The notes under the pieces were generated by a model that saw nothing but the letters and a program-made list of their open reading frames with translations, had not been told where the DNA came from and made no database searches. Below are positions 16,464 through 21,793 of a stretch of DNA of 21,793 nt, in pieces. Numbering within the stretch: position 1 is the first letter of the stretch; each line of letters starts with the position of its first letter. This DNA is from Candidatus Cloacimonadota bacterium (GTDB lineage Bacteria; Cloacimonadota; Cloacimonadia; Cloacimonadales; TCS61): NCBI GenBank assembly GCA_021157645.1, contig JAGGWC010000095.1, positions 1-21,793 on the forward strand, read 5' to 3'. The position numbers were made by a program, and so were the translations under genes.

Positions 16464-16856
16464 ATGATTAAAGGTAAAAGAAGAATACTAATATTCAATT
16501 CAATTTTGTTTGCTATTCTGTTCCTATCAATTTCCCTTAATAAAGAAATATTAAGACCACTTTATAGAAATGTACCGCTTGTTGGAGTTGTAACAGGGTG
16601 CTTCCCGAACTTTATTGCTGCCTTTATTATCAGTCTTTGTTTTATGAATGGGATTGTAATTAGAAGAACAAAACATGAACGTTTGATCGTTTATATCAGT
16701 TCCATACTAATATTTGTGATCTTGACTATTGAAGAACTCAAACCTATGTGGGGAGCCAGCACACATTACGATCTATTTGATATTATTGCCAGCGGAATTG
16801 GTTCTTTACTTGCTATCACTATTTTTGAAATAATAGTTTCAAGACAGAAAAACTAA
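16464..16856 (+). CDS. Small VanZ-like membrane protein
   Basis: The 130-residue product has four predicted hydrophobic helices (about 8-24, 42-62, 75-90, 105-125). It ends with the pattern EELKPMWGASTHYDLFDIIASGIGSLLAI, which matches the VanZ-like theme of an acidic residue, a short loop and an (R/H)-x-x-D-x-x-D-x-x-A-x-x-x-G helix. VanZ-like proteins are small membrane proteins, some linked to glycopeptide tolerance, most of unknown role. An AGGAG SD precedes the ATG and a good promoter lies 44 bp upstream. It stands alone, and an imperfect 61-bp direct repeat lies on each side of it, which may indicate that it was inserted as a cassette or that a local duplication occurred. Confidence 0.75.
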   Translation: MIKGKRRILIFNSILFAILFLSISLNKEILRPLYRNVPLVGVVTGCFPNFIAAFIISLCFMNGIVIRRTKHERLIVYISSILIFVILTIEELKPMWGASTHYDLFDIIASGIGSLLAITIFEIIVSRQKN

Positions 16857-16889
16857 AGTTTGAATTTTGAACAAACGAAACGATCTGTT

Positions 16890-16950
16890 ATTTTCTAATT
16901 GACTCATAAATTTCATTTAAGCAAATTCAGTTTTGTATTGTTGTTTCGTG
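16890..16950 (+). repeat. Direct repeat, right copy (flanks VanZ-like gene)
   Basis: This is the partner of 16383-16443, 507 bp away in the same orientation. It ends at the 3' end of the convergent outer-membrane-type gene. Its -10 position is degraded (CAAATT), so promoter activity is doubtful. Confidence 0.6.
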
Positions 16951-16953
16951 GTA

Positions 16954-17547
16954 TTAAAATTGAAAGTGGCTTTCTATTACTCCACCAAAAACCGTACCTG
17001 GAGATAAAGGAGTATCATCCGAAAAAAGAGAAGTATAAAAAAGCCTTATTCCAATTATTCTTTTCTTATCATTTTTTCCATTATAAGAAATACCGATCAA
17101 TCCGCTTACTATAGGGCCAGTTGCAAAAAAAGATTTTCCCATATTGTCCAGATCCGATTTATAATCAGGTCCATAATGGAAGCTAATTCCCAATCCTGGA
17201 GCTAGTATTAAAGATGATTTGTTGCTAATTTGTTTATTAAACTCCATAGATACTTGTGGTTCAAATTGCAGCATTTTAAAAGCAGCTCCAAATAGAATTG
17301 GACGCATCACAGGTAATTCCAAGGTTAGATCAACATTTGGTTTAATATTCTTTTTGAACAAAAGCATCACATCAGCAATTGGTCCGCCTTTTACACCAGC
17401 ATCAGAACCCACGCACATTCGCATATTATCATATCGACCACCTGCCATTACTTTTATACCGAGGGTAGTATTATTTTGGTTATCCGCCAGTAAATTTCCT
17501 ACAAATATGCTCATGATCATCGATAATAATAATATTCTAATTTTCAT
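16954..17547 (-). CDS. Secreted, probably outer-membrane beta-barrel protein
   Basis: The 197-residue product begins with a Sec signal peptide (about 1-21, ending NLLA). The mature part alternates hydrophobic and polar residues with Gly, as in beta strands (LGIKVMAGGRYDN, SSLILAPGLGISFHYG, GPIVSGLIGISYNG, KRIIGIRLFYTSLF), and ends VIESHFQF with a terminal Phe, the usual signal for BAM-mediated assembly. The size would fit an eight-stranded barrel. No specific family was recognised. The start has an AGGATG SD-like site. The gene is convergent with the VanZ-like gene, with only 97 bp between them, and it has no operon partner. Confidence 0.75.
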   Translation of the reverse strand: MKIRILLLSMIMSIFVGNLLADNQNNTTLGIKVMAGGRYDNMRMCVGSDAGVKGGPIADVMLLFKKNIKPNVDLTLELPVMRPILFGAAFKMLQFEPQVSMEFNKQISNKSSLILAPGLGISFHYGPDYKSDLDNMGKSFFATGPIVSGLIGISYNGKNDKKRIIGIRLFYTSLFSDDTPLSPGTVFGGVIESHFQF

Positions 17548-17767
17548 TTTACATCCTTTAGTATTTTTTGTTTCATATTAAGAAGATAGGGAATAAAACT
17601 GTTTGAGCAAATAATAATTTTTTGAAAAGTTCCTACATTAGAGGATTTTCTTTATTTTGCTAATTACAAAGAAAAATCCTTCAATCGTCTTTTTTCTAAA
17701 TTCTTGCATAACGTTAAATTCACAGGTCTAGTGGAGCGCAGAGGAAACAGTTCAGGGCAATGATTTA
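17548..17767. other. Gene-free spacer with an out-of-character GC-richer patch
   Basis: This stretch upstream of the outer-membrane-type gene is AT-rich except for 17723-17760 (CAGGTCTAGTGGAGCGCAGA, then GGAAACAGTTCAGGGCA), which is higher in GC than its surroundings and looks like intergenic boilerplate next to a decayed gene. No tRNA fold, SD-backed gene or strong terminator was found. Confidence 0.4.
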
Positions 17768-18121
17768 TTATATATTTATTTCCTCTAGCGTTTCTTTTAT
17801 TACTCTGAAGGCTAACATTTCAATTTTTACTTTATATATATGAATTGATTCATTTTTATTTTCAGAATACGATTGCATTATCCTTAATGCATGGTCATTA
17901 ATATCTTTTATATTTTGATTTTCGTAACCGGTAAGTAATGTCAGTTTTATTCGAAAATTTTCGACCTGACTATAGAATTCTTGTCATTGTTCATCACTTT
18001 CATCATCAATTTTTTTTATTATAAACTTGCTTGTATATGAAGTTAGCAAACTTGAAAAATCATAAATTATTGTTCTGAAATCATCTATCCAATCCTGCCA
18101 GCCAAAAGTTTTGTGAATCAT
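17768..18121 (-). pseudogene. Broken helical protein gene with in-frame TGA
   Basis: On the minus strand an ATG at 18121 opens 45 codons (MIHKTFGWQDWIDDFRTI...ESDEQ), hits a TGA at 17984-17986, then continues in the same frame for 71 more codons (QEFYSQVENFRIKLTLLTGY...ETLEEINI) to a TAA at 17768. Both halves read like one ordinary charged, helix-rich protein, so the TGA is most simply a nonsense mutation, for example from TGG. The frame is also open upstream of the ATG back to a TAG at 18218, with plausible protein text (RYPFQELLQQRKIPAILMIH), so the original N-terminus may have been lost. No SD precedes the ATG. Family is not recognised. Confidence 0.6.
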
Positions 18122-18162
18122 TAGAATTGCTGGGATTTTTCTTTGCTGGAGTAATTCCTGAA

Positions 18163-18303
18163 ATGGATAACGGAGATGTGCTAAGGTTACAGTATTTGAA
18201 CAATGTGGAAATTGATCCTAACAAAATTGTTGCGGCATCTGATTTTGGAAAAGAACTGGCAGATTATGTTCTTACTGCTTTTCAAGCTATGATGGAGAGG
18301 TGA
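18163..18303 (+). pseudogene. Plus-strand gene remnant (C-terminal fragment)
   Basis: A 46-codon frame from an ATG at 18163 to a TGA at 18301 reads MDNGDVLRLQYLNNVEIDPN, then KIVAASDFGKELADYVLTAF and QAMMER. This looks like the natural C-terminal end of a soluble protein. The frame is open further upstream to a TGA at 18076. There is no SD, and the upstream part overlaps the minus-strand pseudogene, so it is most likely a leftover truncated at its 5' side. Family unknown. Confidence 0.4.
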
Positions 18304-18321
18304 TCGTTCTAAAAAAAAATA

Positions 18322-18455
18322 GATAGTTTTTTCATGTTTGAGCTTGTGATGCAAAGAAGTTTTTCATGAAACAAATCATCACATTTAACAAGCAGTATTT
18401 GCTTAATAGTTTGGCTTTTTTTTATTAATGCTGGCTCAAACAAACAAAAACTATC
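18322..18455 (-). ncRNA. 134-bp inverted-repeat element, possible small RNA or MITE-like element
   Basis: The ends 18322-18343 and 18434-18455 are inverted copies of each other, matching at 19 of 22 positions (GATAGTTTTT...TGTTTGAGC). Two smaller hairpins lie between: GTGATG (18346-18351) with CATCAC (18377-18382), and AAGCA-GTATT-TGCTT (18390-18404). Read on the minus strand, the closing arm is followed two bases later by nine T (18311-18319 as A on the plus strand), as in an intrinsic terminator. It could be a structured RNA, the 3' UTR/terminator of the secreted-protein gene at 18497, or a non-autonomous element with terminal inverted repeats. No clear target duplication is visible. Confidence 0.45.
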
Positions 18456-18496
18456 ATTGATATAGTGGCAGATTATGAGTAAATGCTAATCAGCTG

Positions 18497-18907
18497 TCAT
18501 TTCCCTGGACCATTGTTTATAACAAGAATATCTTGAGACCCCGAAAACGATTCGCTTGAAGTTGTAATCCCAACTATCGCGAGTGTATTGTATTCGTCAA
18601 TCGCCAATACCAAGTTTTTAATCTCATCCATTGCAAACTTAGCTACAAAGTTGCCACGAAGATCTGATTTCCAACTACTAATAGCTACGCCATTCATATA
18701 CACAGTTGATCCCTGAACAATACTATAAGCAATATCTGTATGTACAGTTACTACCTGACCATTATTATGAAGATTAAGAACATTTGGTGCCACATCAATC
18801 GTAATCTCAAAAGCATGACATTCTGTTGGCACAATAGAAAAAATAGCCAGAGACACGATAAGACAAATAACACTAAAAAGGATTGTTTTGGAATTTTTAG
18901 ATGACAT
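18497..18907 (-). CDS. Small secreted protein, conserved-looking, function unknown
   Basis: I choose the ATG at 18907 because a textbook GGAGGT sits 6 nt before it; an ATG 45 bp further upstream has nothing comparable. The 136-residue product has a Sec signal peptide of about 32 residues ending in CHA. The mature domain of about 104 residues reads NVLNLHNNGQVVTVHTDIAY, then VYMNGVAISSWKSDLRGNF, VAKF, and IVGITTSSESFSGSQDILVI. This beta-rich pattern is reminiscent of small periplasmic or extracellular proteins from other anaerobic bacteria and archaea, from memory and not checked. No catalytic residues, lipobox or membrane anchor. It stands alone between decayed DNA and the GlmL operon, which allows for acquisition by transfer, but the base composition is not obviously foreign. 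Confidence 0.8.
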   Translation of the reverse strand: MSSKNSKTILFSVICLIVSLAIFSIVPTECHAFEITIDVAPNVLNLHNNGQVVTVHTDIAYSIVQGSTVYMNGVAISSWKSDLRGNFVAKFAMDEIKNLVLAIDEYNTLAIVGITTSSESFSGSQDILVINNGPGK

Positions 18908-19025
18908 ATTGTTACCTCCATTTAAATTTGTTGTAAGCATCATAAAATACATAGAATTTCTAATTTCACACTATATGATAAAAATTAATTAAAGAAAAAA
19001 AATATCAATGATTAAAATAAATATG

Positions 19026-19060
19026 GGGAGTGTCAACTTAACTGTGTCTGGTAGAGCACA
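19026..19060. mobile_element. Possible relic insertion-sequence end
   Basis: GGGGAGTGTCAACTTAACTG followed by TGTCTGG (19024-19050) resembles the terminal repeats of some transposons (GTGTCAACTxAATTGTGTC-type ends) as I remember them. No transposase and no partner end were found in the window, so this is a weak call. Confidence 0.25.
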
Positions 19061-19069
19061 AACATTAAC

Positions 19070-19098
19070 AAAAAATAGGAGCAGATTTTCTGCTCCTA
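19070..19098 (-). terminator. Intrinsic terminator of the GlmL operon
   Basis: TAGGAGCAGA (19076-19085) and TCTGCTCCTA (19089-19098) form a perfect 10-bp stem with a TTT loop. On the minus strand, six T follow at once (six A at 19070-19075 on the plus strand). It lies about 30 bp past the stop at 19127. Confidence 0.92.
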
Positions 19099-19126
19099 TT
19101 ATTAATTATAAATTATTACTTACTAA

Positions 19127-20251
19127 TTAGTCTTCTATAACTTCAACGTTGGCACGTGGAATAGTAACTTTTTCACCGTTTTCAAGTTCAGCTTCCAGAA
19201 TTCTTACCATAGTTTCACTTTCTACTTTTGTAAGTTTTTCCGGCAAACCAGTAACTTTTCCGATCAATCCAAAATTAGGCTGGCGAATCACACGGATAGT
19301 TGTACCGATTTCTAAAGTTGCCATCTTAGCTTCTTCTGCCTTCAGCTCATCTTTTGTAAATTTTATTGGAATAATGATTTCGGGCCGCATAACACCCGCC
19401 CTGATCTGAGTAATTCCATGAATCGATGCTTTATGTCCATCAAAGCTTTTGAGTAGTTTAAAACAACTTTTTGCCATTTTAATAATACCAAAACCTTCTG
19501 TGATAACAATTGTAAGCCCGATCTTTTCATGACCGGTAATTGCTACACCAATGTTGTAGCCGAGTAGTTTTTTTAGATCTTGATCATCGATACCACCGGA
19601 GATAATACCGCTTACTCCAACTTTTTGAGCTTTCTTGATTACAGCATAACTCACAAGTGCACCACATACAATTATTTTATCTTTGCACGAATCATCAATT
19701 TTGGAAGGTTCGATAATTTCTTCAGGTGTAGAAGCAAGCATCCTAATTTCACCTGAACGTTCTCCGCTAAGCCCAAAAATACCTTGGATATAAGCAGATT
19801 TGTTTTCAATTACAACACCTTCTTCTTCAATAACATCAACAACAACGCCGTCAATAAACGCTTTTACCTGAATTGGAATACGCGGTTCACGCAGAAGCAT
19901 TTGTCCGGTTATTTTAGATATACTTTCAATTTCACCATCGATAGGAGCTTTCACGGAACTTTTAAAAAATCCAAAAAAGCCGTTTGTTTCTGCTATTAAT
20001 TCTCCTTTCTTAATAAAATCACCCGGTTGCATCTTGAGATATTGATTTAATGTATCTGCGGGAACACCAAGTTTATTACTGAGTTTAAACGGAACAACTT
20101 TACCGGGAAGCATGGTTTCTGCAACTACATCTTCCGCTTTTACCCTATCACCTTTTTTTACAAGAACTTTTCCTTTAAGAGGAAGAATTCTATCTTTTCT
20201 TAGAACTATACTTTTTGTTACTGTTAAACCTGGGGAATATGCTTGAGCCAT
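19127..20251 (-). CDS. GlmL-associated protein with barrel-sandwich-like N-terminus and KOW-like C-terminus
   Basis: The 374-residue cytoplasmic protein has three parts. Residues about 15-115 contain two barrel-sandwich (lipoyl/RnfC-like) half-motifs: LPLKGKVLVKKGDRVKAEDVV, and KKGELIAE...VKAPIDGEIESIS followed by TGQMLLREPRIPIQVKAFIDG; no modifiable MKM lysine is seen. Residues about 190-290 look like an alpha/beta domain (KIIVCGALVSYAVIKKA, GVSGIISGGIDDQDLKKLLG, ITGHEKIGLTIVITEGFG). The C-terminus (about 315-374) is KOW-like (IGTTIRVIRQPNFGLIGKVT, NGEKVTIPRANVEVIE). The GlmL stop codon overlaps the AGGAGG SD, and the start is 9 bp beyond it, so the two genes are tightly coupled. I recall similar proteins beside GlmL-type genes in other anaerobes, but know of no assigned function. 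Confidence 0.85.
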   Translation of the reverse strand: MAQAYSPGLTVTKSIVLRKDRILPLKGKVLVKKGDRVKAEDVVAETMLPGKVVPFKLSNKLGVPADTLNQYLKMQPGDFIKKGELIAETNGFFGFFKSSVKAPIDGEIESISKITGQMLLREPRIPIQVKAFIDGVVVDVIEEEGVVIENKSAYIQGIFGLSGERSGEIRMLASTPEEIIEPSKIDDSCKDKIIVCGALVSYAVIKKAQKVGVSGIISGGIDDQDLKKLLGYNIGVAITGHEKIGLTIVITEGFGIIKMAKSCFKLLKSFDGHKASIHGITQIRAGVMRPEIIIPIKFTKDELKAEEAKMATLEIGTTIRVIRQPNFGLIGKVTGLPEKLTKVESETMVRILEAELENGEKVTIPRANVEVIED

Positions 20252-20260
20252 TCTAACCTC

Positions 20261-21793
20261 CTATAAAATTTCTTTGGGATAAACATCAAATTCTTTCATC
20301 CATTTTTTAAGTAGCGGAACACGTTCAGAAGCTTCAACTGGCAGTGAGAACGGCCGTCTTCCCCTTGTATCCAGAACTATCCCAACAACACCACCATGCA
20401 GATCACAAGAGATCTCCTGATTTTTGCCTGCACCAACATCCAATCCTTTACCCGGTTTTAATGTAGCTTTTGCTGTCTCACCGACACCGCAAGGTATAAG
20501 CCTTACTTCACCGAATGGGATATTTTCTTCAAAAACTTCTCCGTTTGGAAGTTCAAGTTTTGCAATGAGAGCAATTTTACCCGGTTTCATTGTGCCTACC
20601 GGAGCTACACAGCTTCCAAGATAAATAAGGCAATCTTTTTCAAAAACTTCGGTTGCTGCTTTTTCACTGATCTCTGCCAGAACACCAAGTTGAGGCATCA
20701 TGAAGATACTATCAACAGCGAGTCTGGTAATTCCTTCAGGTAGGAATGCATCTATCAGCATCATTACAGATTGGTTTCTGCGCGGAGCATGTGACATTAC
20801 GCCACCACTACCAACTAGAAGATCCAAGCTCATCATATTCACAATACTTGCACCAGATACAGACTGAGCAAATGCATCAGCAATCTCACGTTTTTTCTGT
20901 CCACCTTTCAGTCCCACAGCGAATTCTTTATGTTGGATAAAAGCGTATCTAAGAGCTTCTTTGGCAATTGCCTGTTCCAGAACTAATTCTTCCAGTTTTT
21001 GTGGAATTGTAGTTGGACGGATCATCTTATTTTTTATCATATTAAGAAGTTCAGATTCATCGATATCAAATGGAACCCAGCGTAGGATATTCTTTAATCC
21101 AGCTGTTGCAAGCACATTAGAAATACTATAACTCATTCCCAGATTAGCGCTCACGGTTCTATTAAATACTTTATCTTCGGTAAATACAGAGAAGACATCG
21201 GTAGTTGCACCGCCAATATCAACTCCAAGAACTTCGATATCATTAATTTTAGCAATTGTCTGCATAATGTTTCCCACAGCAGCAGGAGTAGGCATAATTG
21301 GAATGTTCACAAGTTTACCGTTTATATGTCCCTTTGTCCAACTCATTAGCTTATTGTATCCCGGAGCTTGAGCCATAACGTGCTCCATGAATAGATCATG
21401 GATCTTATCTCTGGCAGGACCCAAATTTTCTCTTTCCAAAATAGGACGGAGATTCTCAGTAATAATAAGGTCTGTTTTGTTTCCTAGTGTTTCTTTGATG
21501 ATATCTTGAGCCGCTATATTTCCTGCATAGATTACTGGAAGTTTATAACTGGAACCAAGACGCGGCTTAGGATCGGCAGCACCAACAAGTTCTGCAAGTT
21601 CCGCTACGTGTTTTGTAGTTCCACCGTCCACGCCACCAGCCATAAGTATCATGTCTGGACGCAACTGGCGAATCCTTTCAATCTTCTCATAATTTGCTCG
21701 TTTATCGTTACTGGCGATAAGGTCCATCACAATTGCTCCTGCACCTAAAGCAGCACGTTCTGCGCTTTCTCCGGTCATTTTAGCAACAACACC
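20261..21793 (-). CDS. GlmL/MutL family protein (B12-dependent mutase accessory), 5' end beyond window
   Basis: The frame is open to the window edge, so the true start lies to the right; Met at 21778 is internal because five codons (GVVAK) precede it in frame. The 510 visible residues contain the ASKHA-type ATPase features of the GlmL family: SAERAALGAGA, MILMAGGVDGGTTKHVAELA, PVIYAGN, IIMPTPAAVGN-like text, the phosphate-binding VLGVDIGGATTDVFSVF, and GSGGVMSHAPRRN. GlmL proteins are encoded with glutamate mutase or ornithine aminomutase in fermenters and are thought to help assemble or reactivate the cobalamin enzyme. The N-terminal DFGST-like phosphate loop is outside the window. No mutase subunit is visible here; it may lie further right. 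The C-terminal domain (about 370-510) includes NGEVFEENIPFGEVRLIPCG. Confidence 0.88.
   Translation of the reverse strand, partial: GVVAKMTGESAERAALGAGAIVMDLIASNDKRANYEKIERIRQLRPDMILMAGGVDGGTTKHVAELAELVGAADPKPRLGSSYKLPVIYAGNIAAQDIIKETLGNKTDLIITENLRPILERENLGPARDKIHDLFMEHVMAQAPGYNKLMSWTKGHINGKLVNIPIMPTPAAVGNIMQTIAKINDIEVLGVDIGGATTDVFSVFTEDKVFNRTVSANLGMSYSISNVLATAGLKNILRWVPFDIDESELLNMIKNKMIRPTTIPQKLEELVLEQAIAKEALRYAFIQHKEFAVGLKGGQKKREIADAFAQSVSGASIVNMMSLDLLVGSGGVMSHAPRRNQSVMMLIDAFLPEGITRLAVDSIFMMPQLGVLAEISEKAATEVFEKDCLIYLGSCVAPVGTMKPGKIALIAKLELPNGEVFEENIPFGEVRLIPCGVGETAKATLKPGKGLDVGAGKNQEISCDLHGGVVGIVLDTRGRRPFSLPVEASERVPLLKKWMKEFDVYPKEIL

Noticed and set aside
17636..17707. Short minus-strand frame starting MQEFRKK
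   Set aside because: It has only about 23 codons, no SD and no recognisable content; likely chance in AT-rich DNA.
17723..17760. GC-richer patch considered as a tRNA
   Set aside because: No acceptor stem, T-loop (GTTCxA with pairing stem) or anticodon arm can be drawn.
17984..17986. In-frame TGA as a possible selenocysteine codon; a palindrome TCGAAAATTTTCGA lies about 20 bp downstream
   Set aside because: The residue context (DEQ-x-QEF) is not like any selenoprotein active site, the palindrome makes only a weak AT-rich hairpin, and the gene lacks an SD. A nonsense mutation is simpler.
18908..18952. Upstream ATG for the small secreted protein, adding 15 residues
   Set aside because: It would place the signal peptide behind an unusual leader and lacks an SD; the internal ATG at 18907 has a perfect GGAGGT.

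Overview
This window looks like a chromosomal segment of an AT-rich, Gram-negative, probably fermentative anaerobe. YajC, two parvulin-type periplasmic foldases, two lipoproteins and a beta-barrel-like protein that ends in Phe point to a two-membrane envelope. A GlmL/MutL-type B12-mutase accessory gene points to amino-acid fermentation. The style resembles Candidatus Cloacimonadota or a neighbouring FCB lineage, but that placement is inferred from general resemblance and not demonstrated. Most genes have clear Shine-Dalgarno (SD) sites of the GGAG type.

Left half (1-12250): every gene is on the minus strand. Read from right to left, dnaA (12250-10913) comes first. It is followed by an envelope group: a large secreted lipoprotein, a lipoprotein parvulin and a SurA-like double parvulin (10670-7343). 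After a 137-bp repeat-bearing spacer comes a very compact housekeeping cluster: pgpA, yajC, def, fmt, a DUF116 protein, rsgA, nadK, recN and a membrane-anchored gene cut by the left window edge (7205-1). Many of its genes overlap by 4-23 bp or lie within 20 bp of each other.

Centre (about 10.7-12.7 kb): dnaA is flanked on both sides by TTATCCACA-type DnaA boxes, at least four downstream and six upstream. Gene direction flips exactly here: everything to the left reads left, and tyrS, an M50 protease, glnA and a VanZ-like gene read right. I interpret this as the replication origin, with a bipartite oriC around dnaA.

Right half: tyrS, an M50 metalloprotease, glnA with a strong terminator, and a VanZ-like membrane protein lie on the plus strand. 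glnA is a GSI with unusual active-site motifs and Phe at the adenylylation-site Tyr. A 61-bp imperfect direct repeat flanks the VanZ-like gene. Next come a minus-strand outer-membrane-type protein and about 0.9 kb of decayed DNA holding a minus-strand pseudogene, a plus-strand gene fragment and a 134-bp inverted-repeat element that could encode a small RNA. A small secreted protein follows. A two-gene operon finishes the window: a GlmL/MutL-family protein (5' end beyond the right edge) and an undescribed partner protein with barrel-sandwich-like and KOW-like ends, closed by an intrinsic terminator.

Most of the window is core housekeeping. The items I consider most worth following up are the bipartite origin, the GlmL partner protein, the inverted-repeat element, the divergent glutamine synthetase and the dispersed intergenic repeat family. 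No CRISPR array, rRNA, tRNA or intact transposase was seen.
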